DNA of 64,000 nucleotides from Blautia sp. Marseille-P3087 (GCF_900120195.1 NZ_LT635539.1:1748649-1812648); one strand, 5' to 3'; numbered from the stretch's first letter, positions 34,256-42,178 are shown. Numbers and translations: made by a program. Notes: generated by a model from the sequence alone, not told the origin.

Positions 34256-34277
34256 TTTTGTTATCATGGTGTTATCA
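34256..34277 (+). repeat. 22-bp direct repeat with arm-site motif (copy 2 of 2)
   Basis: Identical to 29954-29975. It abuts the stop of the following gene at 34278. Confidence 0.8.
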
Positions 34278-34844
34278 TTACTCCTCAGACTCCACTGTTT
34301 CAATAGTTGCCAATGAACTACTCTTATTTTCTTGTCTTATAGACTCATTTATTAAATTTTGAATGAGTGTTAACATTGTTTTACAACTTAAGATTTGATT
34401 AATCATGTTCTCAAGTTCTCTCATTGATTCAACATTAAAATTTGTTATTCTTTTTCCAGTATATTCAACAGCCAGATCCTCATTCATGACTATCGTCACC
34501 GGATATGAAACTGTTCCATAATCTACAAACATCATTCTATATTTATAATGTTCTAACCCTTTGGCACTCAAAAACACTTCATAACGATGCTTTTCATAAT
34601 CTTGTTCACCCAAATCTTCTTGAATATCAACATGAACTGTTTCAGTACCTTTCTGAAATGCACTAAGTGCTGCGCCAAATCCTCCAACTTGTTTTGTATA
34701 CGATGTAATGGCACCATCATATTCTTGAATATGTCCACAAACATACCCTCTTGTAGCGCTTTCAATCTGTTTCAACAAATTATTTATCACTATTTCCGGT
34801 GAATATTTATCGACTAAATCAAATACAAATTCCTGTTCTTTCAT
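34278..34844 (-). CDS. Uncharacterised protein, partner of the EEP nuclease
   Basis: A 188-residue protein with no recognised domain. It overlaps the EEP nuclease gene by 4 bp (ATGA), so the two are made together. The sequence is mixed alpha/beta with a helical C-terminus (Q-I-L-S-C-K-T-M-L-T-L-I-Q-N-L-I). It may regulate the nuclease. No membrane segment is visible. Confidence 0.6.
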   Translation of the reverse strand: MKEQEFVFDLVDKYSPEIVINNLLKQIESATRGYVCGHIQEYDGAITSYTKQVGGFGAALSAFQKGTETVHVDIQEDLGEQDYEKHRYEVFLSAKGLEHYKYRMMFVDYGTVSYPVTIVMNEDLAVEYTGKRITNFNVESMRELENMINQILSCKTMLTLIQNLINESIRQENKSSSLATIETVESEE

Positions 34845-35644
34845 ATAGTATTTACCTCCTCATCTATTTCACACATTATTGGAAAGTGGTCACTTATCTT
34901 CTTATTTGGATGCATGTTTTTATCCATTAAATCCGCCGATTCACATGTTGTAATAATCTTCAAACTTTCTTTCCTAAAATATGGAATAATTTCTTGACTT
35001 ATAATTACTTGATCTAACATGTACCACATAGGACTATTCAATTTAGCTTGATTCAAATAATATGTTCCGGGTGGATATGAAAAATCTCCCATCAAATTCC
35101 ACATGGGATTATAAAATTTTCTGTATTCTATATTATTAACAGATCTTGTTGCACTATCCTCCATTTTTAGAGCAGGTAATCCATGAAATCCGTTTGCATT
35201 TAAACAACCTCTCCCATATGGCATCTCATTAAGATCACCTATTATTATTGTTTTTTTTGAATTTATTTCTAGCTCTAGTTTTCTTATTTCTTGCATAATT
35301 TGTTGGATAACTGCCAGTCGCTCATCACTCCTATCTCCATGTAGATCTGTAAATAGATGTGTACAACACACTATACATTTTCTTCTTATAATTTGTATAG
35401 AATAATATGTATCCTGAATTCCTGGCTCCACATCAGCATAATTACTCCAAATAGATATTCGATCGCATCCTAATGTATTGTGTTCTACTAATGGCTTATT
35501 ATATGATTGCAATAAACTTTCTAATTTATTTCGCTCATCCTCATATTCTGCCATGATCAATACATCAATGTTATAATCCCGGACTAAATCAGCAATATAT
35601 TGATTTATTTTATTTCTATTTGTATTCCAGAATAGGATTCTCAC
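34841..35644 (-). CDS. Endonuclease/exonuclease/phosphatase (EEP) family protein, soluble
   Basis: A 267-residue EEP-fold protein from a GTG at 35644. Visible motifs are I-L-F-W-N-T-N-R-N near the start, I-M-A-E-Y-E (catalytic Glu), C-C-T-H-L-F, I-I-G-D-L-N-E-M-P (Asp/Asn) and the terminal K-I-S-D-H-F-P. These fit a metal-dependent nuclease. Unlike the EEP protein at 3145-4230 it has no membrane anchor. Between an R-M system and the zinc-ribbon nuclease, it is likely part of the defence cargo. Confidence 0.8.
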   Translation of the reverse strand: MRILFWNTNRNKINQYIADLVRDYNIDVLIMAEYEDERNKLESLLQSYNKPLVEHNTLGCDRISIWSNYADVEPGIQDTYYSIQIIRRKCIVCCTHLFTDLHGDRSDERLAVIQQIMQEIRKLELEINSKKTIIIGDLNEMPYGRGCLNANGFHGLPALKMEDSATRSVNNIEYRKFYNPMWNLMGDFSYPPGTYYLNQAKLNSPMWYMLDQVIISQEIIPYFRKESLKIITTCESADLMDKNMHPNKKISDHFPIMCEIDEEVNTI

Positions 35645-35723
35645 GTTTCTTCTCCAATTCTACATAATAATTTATCCTTTGTGAATTATACCTTCTTTGT
35701 CTTTTCTGGTATCATAAACAAAT

Positions 35724-36527
35724 TTATTTTGTAAACTCTGCAAGAACTTCTCGCCATCTTGTCAACACTTCTTTTCCCACAATCAATTCGTCTATAAGTC
35801 CCATATTAAGTGTATCAATAAACCTGCACAAATATGATTTCCCTTGTCCCCAGAAAGTATAATGGCTGTCAATAAACATCACATGATATACTTGCTGTCC
35901 GGTTCTATCGTATATTTCGTTAAATTCATATCCATCAAGTTCAGCTTCATACACAGCATCTGCAACTCTACTTCCAAATGACTTTGAATAATAATACTCT
36001 TTTATTTCCCACACTATCTCCGGATTATAAATCGAAGGATATGCTCCATCAAATCTTCTTGAAGATGCTCCAATGATCTTTCTATTATTCAACAGATACA
36101 CAAGCCCTCTTGGATCTGGATTAAATTCCTCATCTCCACCAAGCATTTCTTCTGCTATCATGGTAATAATTGCGGTAAAATAATTTACTTTTTTGATCTC
36201 TTTGCGCTGTTTGTTCATAATTAGCTTACATTTATATTTTCCGCTATTTCTCATTTCTTCAAATATCTGTTTAGCCTCATCAACATCCATCAAATTTTTC
36301 TCAATTGTATTATTTAACAAGTCCGCTCTCATATTACAATATAAGACAGCTTTATTAATTCTATCCGGAGAAACTTCAATATTCTCTTTTTCACATAGTT
36401 TTTCTATTTGCTCTACTGTATAAGTTAAAACGATTCCTTTTCTAGAATAGCCCAATTTTTCGCTGATAAATCGAATAAAAAACCAAAATGATTTATCTTC
36501 TCTTCTAAATTCCTTAAACGCTCTCAT
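35724..36527 (-). CDS. Type II restriction endonuclease (PD-(D/E)xK)
   Basis: A 267-residue protein from an ATG at 36527 with GTGGAG upstream. The core R-R-F-D-G-A-Y-P-S-I-Y-N-P-E-I-V-W-E-I-K-E carries the Asp and the E-x-K of the nuclease fold. Its start overlaps the controller gene by 14 bp, as in many C-R pairs. Two methyltransferase genes flank it. I cannot name the recognition site. Confidence 0.78.
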   Translation of the reverse strand: MRAFKEFRREDKSFWFFIRFISEKLGYSRKGIVLTYTVEQIEKLCEKENIEVSPDRINKAVLYCNMRADLLNNTIEKNLMDVDEAKQIFEEMRNSGKYKCKLIMNKQRKEIKKVNYFTAIITMIAEEMLGGDEEFNPDPRGLVYLLNNRKIIGASSRRFDGAYPSIYNPEIVWEIKEYYYSKSFGSRVADAVYEAELDGYEFNEIYDRTGQQVYHVMFIDSHYTFWGQGKSYLCRFIDTLNMGLIDELIVGKEVLTRWREVLAEFTK

Positions 36528-36747
36528 ATTGCTCCACCTCAACAAATAATTCCGACTTTTTCACTTGCAATGCATGCGCAATTTTATCTATATTTTCCAA
36601 AGAAACATTACGCTTACCAAGTTCTATGTCACTTATATATGTTCTATGTAGTCCACATAAATCAGCCAACTCTTCTTGTGATATTTTCTTATCTTGTCGT
36701 ATTGTTCTTACAGCCTTTCCATAAGCGACACGTATTTCTTCCTGCAT
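36514..36747 (-). CDS. Restriction-modification controller protein (C protein), XRE helix-turn-helix
   Basis: A 77-residue helix-turn-helix protein (I-S-Q-E-E-L-A-D-L-C-G-L-H-R-T-Y-I-S-D-I-E-L-G-K-R-N, with V-S-L-E-N-I). Size, sequence style and the overlap with the endonuclease match C proteins, which delay endonuclease expression until methylation is established. Two GACT/AGTC C-boxes lie just upstream at 36789-36814. GGAGG precedes the ATG by 9 nt. Confidence 0.9.
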   Translation of the reverse strand: MQEEIRVAYGKAVRTIRQDKKISQEELADLCGLHRTYISDIELGKRNVSLENIDKIAHALQVKKSELFVEVEQYESV

Positions 36748-36788
36748 TGCTTGACACCTCCAATTAGTTAAATTATAATAGCACTGTA

Positions 36789-36814
36789 GACTTTGAGTCT
36801 ACAGACTATAAGTT
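36789..36814. promoter_or_regulatory. Tandem C-boxes of the restriction-modification system
   Basis: GACT-N3-AGTC (36789-36799), TACA, then GACT-N3-AGTT (36804-36814) match the known C-protein operator layout. The pair lies between the divergent C-R and methyltransferase genes, so it could act on both promoters. Confidence 0.88.
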
Positions 36815-36832
36815 ACATGTGAGGTTTGAGCA

Positions 36833-37696
36833 ATGTCCAAAGTACCAGCATTATTAAAATGGATCGGAAATAAGCAACGCTTTGCCGAAACCATTATTTC
36901 ATATATGCCTGAACAATTTAATAACTACTATGAACCATTTTTAGGAAGCGGAGCTGTAATGGCGCAATTACTATATCAAAACAGTACGACCAACACTCCT
37001 ACATTTGCTAATTCATACGCCAGCGATATCTTACCGTTTTTAATTGACATCTTTAATATCGTTAAATATGATCCGCAACAAATAAAGAACTATTACTCAA
37101 GAGAAATTGAAGAATATTATAAAAATCCCAACGACAAATACAATGAAATTAGAGATAGATTTAACAGCAATCACAATGCTCTTGATTTCTGCCTTCTGTC
37201 ACGCACATGCTATTCCGGAATAATACGTTTTCGAAAAGCCGACGGGTATATGTCTACTCCTAAGGGTCCACATAATCCCATCAAACCGGAAACTTTTTCA
37301 AAAAGAGTAGATTTATGGCATAATCTTATAAAGAATTCCACTTTCTCAACTATGTCATTCGAAGAATGTATGGATAAAGCTCAGCCTGGTGACGTAATTT
37401 ATTGTGATCCGCCATATACTCATAGTCAAAGTATTATTTATGGTGCTCAAACTTTCAATATAGAAACGTTATTCAGTAAAATAGCAGCGTGTAAAAACAG
37501 AGGTGTATATGTAATGTTATCAATCAATGGTACACGCGAATCCAACAAAAAGGATATTTCTGTTACTCCACCTATAGGTTTATTTGAAAGAGAAATTTTT
37601 GTAAATTGTGGTACCTCTATGATCGATCGATTACAAAACGCTGGTCAAACTATGCAAAACGAAGTCGTTCATGATAAATTACTTCTTACCTGGTAG
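36833..37696 (+). CDS. DNA adenine methyltransferase (D12 class, Dam-like)
   Basis: A 287-residue methyltransferase. The N-terminal K-W-I-G-N-K and Y-E-P-F-L-G-S-G-A-V form the S-adenosylmethionine site; the catalytic motif is Y-C-D-P-P-Y near residue 191. This order is the alpha class of N6-adenine enzymes. It is divergent from the C and R genes and ends convergent with the second methyltransferase. It should protect host DNA from the linked endonuclease. Confidence 0.92.
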   Translation: MSKVPALLKWIGNKQRFAETIISYMPEQFNNYYEPFLGSGAVMAQLLYQNSTTNTPTFANSYASDILPFLIDIFNIVKYDPQQIKNYYSREIEEYYKNPNDKYNEIRDRFNSNHNALDFCLLSRTCYSGIIRFRKADGYMSTPKGPHNPIKPETFSKRVDLWHNLIKNSTFSTMSFEECMDKAQPGDVIYCDPPYTHSQSIIYGAQTFNIETLFSKIAACKNRGVYVMLSINGTRESNKKDISVTPPIGLFEREIFVNCGTSMIDRLQNAGQTMQNEVVHDKLLLTW

Positions 37697-37707
37697 AATT
37701 ATTTCAT

Positions 37708-37742
37708 AAAGGAGATACTTCTCTCATCCCTGTATCTCCTTT
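37708..37742. terminator. Bidirectional terminator between the two methyltransferase genes
   Basis: An 11-bp stem (AAAGGAGATAC with GTATCTCCTTT) with a 13-nt loop separates the convergent genes and gives T-rich flanks on both strands. Confidence 0.85.
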
Positions 37743-37752
37743 TGTGATACTT

Positions 37753-38502
37753 CTATTTTTCCAAGACAAGTATATATTCATGTGCCAACATCAAAAATGT
37801 CTTTTGTATATTATTCCAATAGTCTGAAGATCGACAATTATGCTGTTCTTTTATAATAATTTCTTTAAGTCTAAAACCAGCATCTACAAATTTCTGCATA
37901 GACTGCATCCCCAGAGGCAATACATACCCTTCTTGTCGTATATCTCCGATCATAAATGCACATATTCCCTGATTTTTTAACACTCTATATGCTTCTCTTG
38001 CAACTTGCTCCAATGCCTTCAAAAATTCCTTATATTTTAAGTGCGAAATATCTCCTGGAATTTTCTTGCTGTATCGTATAATATCTGCGTATGGTGGATG
38101 TGTACAGATAAGGTTTATGCTCTCATCTTTTATAAATGATAATTCAGTTGCATTTCCTTGCTTTGTGAAAATTTTTGAACTTTCTTGACAAGTAAAATTA
38201 AGATTTGTGTTAGATAGTTTGATGGCTTCGGAATTTATATCAACACCAATAGCATTTCTTCCTAATAACTTTGCTTCTATCAATGTTGTACCGCTGCCCA
38301 AGAATTGATCTAGTATCCAATCATTTTTCTTTGAATAACGTAAAATAAGATTTCTGGGAATGTATGGGGACCAATTTCCTCGATATTTTCCCGAATGTGT
38401 AGCCCAACTTCCTCTTTCTGGAAAGGACCATATGGTTGTATCTTCCAATTTGAATTTTTCTGGTGCTTCTCTTATAAAAATCTCCCCTTTCTTTTTGCTC
38501 AT
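37753..38502 (-). CDS. DNA methyltransferase (N4-cytosine/N6-adenine family), second in the R-M locus
   Basis: A 249-residue enzyme with the catalytic T-H-P-P-Y near residue 135 and the methyl-donor motif D-Q-F-L-G-S-G-T-T-L-I-E-A at about 64-76. The N-terminal G-S-W-A-T-H-S-G-K-Y-R-G-N-W-S-P-Y stretch is a conserved segment of this kind of enzyme. Motif order differs from the Dam-like gene, so it is a separate class. Two methyltransferases in one system can be needed for an asymmetric site or for single-stranded DNA during transfer. Confidence 0.85.
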   Translation of the reverse strand: MSKKKGEIFIREAPEKFKLEDTTIWSFPERGSWATHSGKYRGNWSPYIPRNLILRYSKKNDWILDQFLGSGTTLIEAKLLGRNAIGVDINSEAIKLSNTNLNFTCQESSKIFTKQGNATELSFIKDESINLICTHPPYADIIRYSKKIPGDISHLKYKEFLKALEQVAREAYRVLKNQGICAFMIGDIRQEGYVLPLGMQSMQKFVDAGFRLKEIIIKEQHNCRSSDYWNNIQKTFLMLAHEYILVLEK

Positions 38503-38590
38503 TATACTTCTGCCATATTTATTTGTCTATAAAAAATCTCCATTCAAATATTAAATATCGCTAAACATTTGAACAGAGATTTCTTATTCA

Positions 38591-38947
38591 TTATAAATAT
38601 ATAATTTCTTTCAACACAATTTCTTCTACACAGGCTTTAATATTGTTCATTATTCCACCCCATTTCATCAAATCCTGCATTTTCAGTTGTTCCGTCACAC
38701 CCTGTTTTCCCACCATTTGCTTTACCAAGATTTCCACCTGCTCTCTAGCCTCCTGATCGACTCGGTTCAGATGTGCCGTCAGTTCCCCAGTCATAAATAA
38801 ATACTGGTATCGTGCCGATCTATGCTCTTTCAGGAACTGTTTCCGCAGCATTCCATATTTACCATAGGTCGGTTCTTCCTCATTCACTACCAGATCCGAC
38901 AGGTAATAGTCTCCATGCAGTGTGTAACTTAATCCATTGCTTCCCAT
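38591..38947 (-). CDS. TnpV family transposon-encoded protein (copy 2)
   Basis: A 118-residue protein almost identical to copy 1 at 29285-29641, with about eight substitutions. It is part of the block repeated at both right ends. The near identity suggests a recent common origin of the outer and middle elements or gene conversion. Confidence 0.85.
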   Translation of the reverse strand: MGSNGLSYTLHGDYYLSDLVVNEEEPTYGKYGMLRKQFLKEHRSARYQYLFMTGELTAHLNRVDQEAREQVEILVKQMVGKQGVTEQLKMQDLMKWGGIMNNIKACVEEIVLKEIIYL

Positions 38948-39009
38948 ACCTGCCTGTCTTAATTTGTTCGCTATTCTTTATAGCTGTATTCAAATCTTTC
39001 ATGTAACAG

Positions 39010-39039
39010 AAAAACCCCGGAAACCTTGCGGTTCCGGGG
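39010..39039 (-). terminator. Copy B of the tuf terminator
   Basis: Same hairpin as after tuf with one loop change; it follows the tuf tail at 39097-39150. Confidence 0.85.
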
Positions 39040-39060
39040 TATCTTACGTTTGGACACAAC

Positions 39061-39076
39061 GTTATCTTACGATAAC
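39061..39076 (-). repeat. tuf 3' UTR hairpin, copy B
   Basis: GTTATC-GTAA-GATAAC on the minus strand; the GNRA-type loop is GTAA here and GCAA in the other copies. Confidence 0.72.
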
Positions 39077-39096
39077 AAATCTATATTCAGATTGTA

Positions 39097-39150
39097 TTAC
39101 TCGATGATTGTAGCAACACGTCCTGATCCTACAGTACGTCCACCTTCACG
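39097..39150 (-). pseudogene. tuf: tuf 3'-end fragment (copy B), integration scar
   Basis: The last 18 codons of EF-Tu including the stop, identical in sequence to the end of the intact gene at 48543-48596. It joins the element left end directly after CTTCACG at 39150. It is the attachment-site copy between the middle and proximal elements. Confidence 0.88.
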
Positions 39151-39270
39151 TTTGTGAGGTTCTTAAAATCTCATTATTTTCTGTGATTTTCGTGTCTTTA
39201 TTGTCCTGTGTTATAGGATTTCTACGCTATATTTCTGTTCTCTTCATTTTTTAGTATCAAAACGGTATCA
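39151..39270 (+). repeat. Element left end with candidate integrase arm site (copy 3)
   Basis: Matches 26661-26781. The direct repeat TATCA-N6-TATCA lies at 39255-39270, 104 bp from the junction. Confidence 0.75.
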
Positions 39271-39303
39271 CAGCCAGATTTTCATGAGCTGTCAACTTTC
39301 CGG

Positions 39304-39380
39304 TTGCAGATTCCCACCTTGACTGTTATAATCGAAACATGGGTGCTATCATAACGGTAGGCGGTTAGTCCTTCAGCAGA
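39304..39380 (+). promoter_or_regulatory. Promoter and 5' inverted repeat of the peptide module (copy 2)
   Basis: TTGCAG (39304-39309) and an extended TATAAT -10 (39327-39332) are 17 bp apart. The 5' end of the predicted transcript (about 39343-39371) is complementary to the region near 39594-39617, as in copy 1. A CAGAGGG-N7-CCCTCTG hairpin follows at about 39378-39398. Confidence 0.8.
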
Positions 39381-39445
39381 GGGACTGTGACCCTCTGATT
39401 ACATAGAAACTCGAAAGAGAATCCACTGGAAAGGAGGGCTAAGCC

Positions 39446-39544
39446 ATGAGTATTGTTGATTTTATAGCAGTAGTGAGCTTCGGCTTAACCTGCTTTGGTC
39501 TTGGATATACCTTTGGCAAGGATAATAATAAACCACAAAAATAG
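39446..39544 (+). CDS. 32-residue hydrophobic peptide, putative type I toxin (copy 2)
   Basis: ATG with an AAAGGAGGG site, then M-S-I-V-D-F, one hydrophobic helix and the tail G-K-D-N-N-K-P-Q-K. Compared with copy 1, GAT/GAC, TTT/TTC and GCA/GCT are synonymous changes, and residues change at only about five places (S/G, I/L, L/F, T unchanged, H/N). This is the pattern of a coding sequence under selection. A terminator starts at the stop codon. Confidence 0.72.
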   Translation: MSIVDFIAVVSFGLTCFGLGYTFGKDNNKPQK

Positions 39545-39626
39545 CCGCCCTGGTCTGGTAAACTAAGCGGCAATTTTTGTCAAAACATATATCGGACTAA
39601 CCGTCTATCGGTAGCACTCTTTTTCT
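39538..39626 (-). ncRNA. Candidate antisense RNA antitoxin (copy 2)
   Basis: TTGACA (39656-39661) and TAATAT (39633-39638) on the minus strand, 17 bp apart, point at the 3' end of the peptide mRNA. The stem GCCGC/GCGGC at 39544-39571, with T-runs on both sides, ends both transcripts. The promoter overlaps the last codons of the XRE gene. Confidence 0.68.
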
Positions 39627-39657
39627 ATAATCATATTAGCACGCATGTGTGAAAATG

Positions 39658-40614
39658 TCAAAAATTTTCTTCATTCTCTTGGTTATTAATCTCCTTAATC
39701 AGCTGTACTGCCTTCTCTGCATCATCGGTTTTCACGAATATATCCACACCATATATTCCAAATCCAGGTGCCCCATGCATTGCAACATTCTCACCTGCTT
39801 CCTGTGAAAAAGCTGCTATTCCATTTTGCTTTAACATTTCTACAAGTTGTTCTGTCTCTACTATATTCTGTGCATTATAAATTTTTATCCATTCTACCTT
39901 AGATAGGGAAGTTTCCTTTTTCTCCTGAACATTTAACGAATTCTGGTTTCTTTTTCGATTAATAAATGCCAAGAGCCTAAGAATAATAAATGCCACAATA
40001 ATAATACCAATCAGAAATCCCAATGCTAATCGTGTTATCTGTGTTTCTGTAGCTCCCATTCTAAATAAGCATACACCATAGATGACGGTAAAAATTCCTG
40101 CAAATATCACACTGGTGAAAAAATCTCGCCATATAGTAGCACTTTTTGGCAAACATTTATCCCATATTCCATTGTACACCATAATAGAGGCGTACAGGAT
40201 TCCTCCTACCAAAGCAGTTGCTGTCTCTCCTAAAACCAAGCGAATATCCACAGTTAATAACATCTGAATAATAATCGCTAACACGCTAATCACAAACATT
40301 GATGCAAATGCAAGATTTCCAGCCTTTAATGCTTTTTGTTTCACCCATCCTTCATACACCACAACTTTGTCCAGTGTTTCTTTCATCTCTTTATTCATAG
40401 TCTGGCTCCTTTCTCCATCCAGGAGCTCTCTCATCTCAACATCGTAATATTCAGCAAGTTGAACAAGTATACTGAGATCTGGCATATTTATTCCTGTTTC
40501 CCATCTGGAAACTGTTCTTGCAGATACCTCAAACTTCTCGGCAAGCTGCTCTTGCGTAAGATTCTTTTCTTTACGACATTGCTTTAAAAAAGCTCCAATC
40601 TTTTTTGTGTCCAT
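39658..40614 (-). CDS. XRE-family regulator with membrane helices and C-terminal domain
   Basis: A 318-residue protein from an ATG at 40614. The helix-turn-helix occupies residues 5-60 (F-L-K-Q-C-R-K-E-K-N-L-T-Q-E-Q-L-A-E). About five hydrophobic segments follow between residues 95 and 215, then a soluble domain of about 85 residues (V-E-W-I-K-I-Y-N-A-Q-N-I-V-E-T-E-Q-L) resembling the DUF2007-type fold. It matches the shorter homologue at 27275-27880 at the start. It may sense a membrane signal and control element genes. Confidence 0.85.
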   Translation of the reverse strand: MDTKKIGAFLKQCRKEKNLTQEQLAEKFEVSARTVSRWETGINMPDLSILVQLAEYYDVEMRELLDGERSQTMNKEMKETLDKVVVYEGWVKQKALKAGNLAFASMFVISVLAIIIQMLLTVDIRLVLGETATALVGGILYASIMVYNGIWDKCLPKSATIWRDFFTSVIFAGIFTVIYGVCLFRMGATETQITRLALGFLIGIIIVAFIILRLLAFINRKRNQNSLNVQEKKETSLSKVEWIKIYNAQNIVETEQLVEMLKQNGIAAFSQEAGENVAMHGAPGFGIYGVDIFVKTDDAEKAVQLIKEINNQENEENF

Positions 40615-40764
40615 GTCTCTACCTCTCTTCCACTTACAGCTTACCAATATGTATCAAAATTACCACGACATAAAACGAGAATCCGCTAATTTTCAACCGG
40701 ACATCGTATGTCTAAAACAAATAAACGGTATTTTCACCCCAAAAGCATTCTATTCCTCTATAAA

Positions 40765-41085
40765 TTAACCTTCTCTTTTATGTCTATCCATAAGTAGCAG
40801 AATAAACATAACAAACCATATCACCCATGCAATTAAACAACCGATTCCTATATGCCAAATATCTATAATCATTCCAGCAATAAAAGGAATTGACATAAAC
40901 ATCATTCTCTTCCCATATGCCTTACACATAGCATTTTCATCATATTTTTTTCGTTCTTCTGCTGATTTCATATTATAACCAGACAAGAATTTGGATGCTT
41001 GTCCTTTTGACCTATAAAACCATATTCCAAATAAAAGCATAATCACTGCCATTGCAAAGTCAAAAATAATATAAATATAGAACAT
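40765..41085 (-). CDS. DUF3784 domain protein, first copy
   Basis: A 106-residue membrane protein with three hydrophobic segments and the S-G-Y-N-M-K-S-A-E-E-R-K-K-Y-D loop of the DUF3784 family. Function unknown. It is next to a related gene at 41127-41459, so the pair may form a complex. Confidence 0.8.
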   Translation of the reverse strand: MFYIYIIFDFAMAVIMLLFGIWFYRSKGQASKFLSGYNMKSAEERKKYDENAMCKAYGKRMMFMSIPFIAGMIIDIWHIGIGCLIAWVIWFVMFILLLMDRHKREG

Positions 41086-41126
41086 ATAATGCCTTCCTTT
41101 CAGTCAATTCCTCAAACCAGAAGTTA

Positions 41127-41459
41127 TTACTTTTTGCATAGTGTGTTTTCTAAAATAATAATAACCACGACATCAACTACAATGATTCCCAATGCAATAT
41201 ATACAAAAAATGCAGGCAAAATATTTTCAAGCAAGCCCATAATTAATGCAAGAATTGCTATAATAGACATTCCAACTCCCATTGTCCTGCATAACTTCTT
41301 TTCATCATATTTTTTCTTTTCTTCTTTTGAAGCTGTATTATATCCAGAAATAAACCAGCTTCCGTGTCCAGAAAGTAAAACTATAGAAAGTACAGCAAAT
41401 ATTACAAAGACAATCCACACTATCCAATCAGAACCTGTTGCTAAATCTGCTAATTTCAA
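41127..41459 (-). CDS. DUF3784 domain protein, second copy
   Basis: A 110-residue membrane protein with S-G-Y-N-T-A-S-K-E-E-K-K-K-Y-D. The start is TTG at 41459 behind GGGAGGG. Its partner lies 41 bp downstream. Confidence 0.8.
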   Translation of the reverse strand: MKLADLATGSDWIVWIVFVIFAVLSIVLLSGHGSWFISGYNTASKEEKKKYDEKKLCRTMGVGMSIIAILALIMGLLENILPAFFVYIALGIIVVDVVVIIILENTLCKK

Positions 41460-41516
41460 TTATAGACCCTCCCTAAATTTCGTTTTTCTTAATTCTAAAA
41501 ATCTGAAAGTTGTCTT

Positions 41517-41714
41517 TTAAGATTTCATTTTCGTTAAATCCTCTAAATACATTTCTGTATAACCACATTCTGGGCAGACTGCAACTCTAACATCATCTAT
41601 AGTTGTCGCCTTTTGTTTTTCATCTACACGAACAACCATCCCATAGCCACCGCCATTAACTTTAAGTCTTAAATCTAATTTCATACTTGCTCCACACTTT
41701 TCACATTTCCTCAT
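41517..41714 (-). CDS. Small zinc-ribbon protein
   Basis: A 65-residue protein with C-E-K-C-G near the start and C-P-E-C-G-Y near residue 48, forming a four-cysteine zinc ribbon. The function is unknown; similar short proteins occur in Clostridia. It may bind nucleic acid. Confidence 0.78.
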   Translation of the reverse strand: MRKCEKCGASMKLDLRLKVNGGGYGMVVRVDEKQKATTIDDVRVAVCPECGYTEMYLEDLTKMKS

Positions 41715-41761
41715 TGTTTATACCTCCAAATCCCGAATTTGAGAAAAAGCTCAAAGGACTT

Positions 41762-42178
41762 TTAATGTCCCTTATGCTTTTCTCTTTTCTTTCGCTGTTT
41801 TAGTTCAAACATTCGCTGTTCTTCCGCCTCTTTTTTCTTTCGTTTTTTTTCTTTACGCTCCTGTTTGTTCTGTTCCTGTTGTAATTTCAACGCCTGTTGC
41901 GATTTTGTGCCAATGCCAGTTTCCAGCATCTGCTTTTTTGCTGAACGCTGCATCCGTTTCGGATTTCTTTTTATATCCTTTACAATAGCTTCAACAGCCG
42001 GACTGAATTTCAAACCGAAATAGTATTTTTGAATATATTCCTGCACTTCATATTCTTTTGGTTCTACGCCAAATGTTACCTTTGCCACAGATAATTTACC
42101 ATCTTCAATATGCTCAAATACGACTACCCAAAATGATTCTTCAAAATATACCGTCAATCTTCCATTTACTTTGTCCAT
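41762..42178 (-). CDS. yjdF: YjdF family protein
   Basis: A 138-residue protein with the YjdF/DUF2992 pattern: G-R-L-T-V-Y-F-E-E-S-F-W near the start, F-G-x-E-P-K-E-Y-E, and a long Lys/Glu-rich tail (about residues 90-138). The family occurs in Firmicutes, and its genes are often controlled by the yjdF riboswitch that binds aza-aromatic compounds. The TAGGAGGG ribosome-binding site precedes the ATG. It has no plain enzymatic motif. Confidence 0.88.
   Translation of the reverse strand: MDKVNGRLTVYFEESFWVVVFEHIEDGKLSVAKVTFGVEPKEYEVQEYIQKYYFGLKFSPAVEAIVKDIKRNPKRMQRSAKKQMLETGIGTKSQQALKLQQEQNKQERKEKKRKKKEAEEQRMFELKQRKKREKHKGH

Larger units (their letters stand above)
29856..39150. mobile_element. 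Middle element at tuf carrying defence-like cargo
   Basis: Bounded by tuf tails at 29801-29855 and 39097-39150. The left end has TATCA-N6-TATCA at 29960-29975, 104 bp from the crossover as in the other elements. The right end is a TnpV block almost identical to that of the outer element. No integrase or relaxase is present. Cargo: a three-gene operon, a zinc-ribbon nuclease, a nuclease pair and a restriction-modification system. Confidence 0.75.

Noticed and set aside
38533..38582. Imperfect inverted repeat upstream of the second methyltransferase as a terminator
   Set aside because: The stem has mismatches, and no upstream transcript on either strand clearly needs it.
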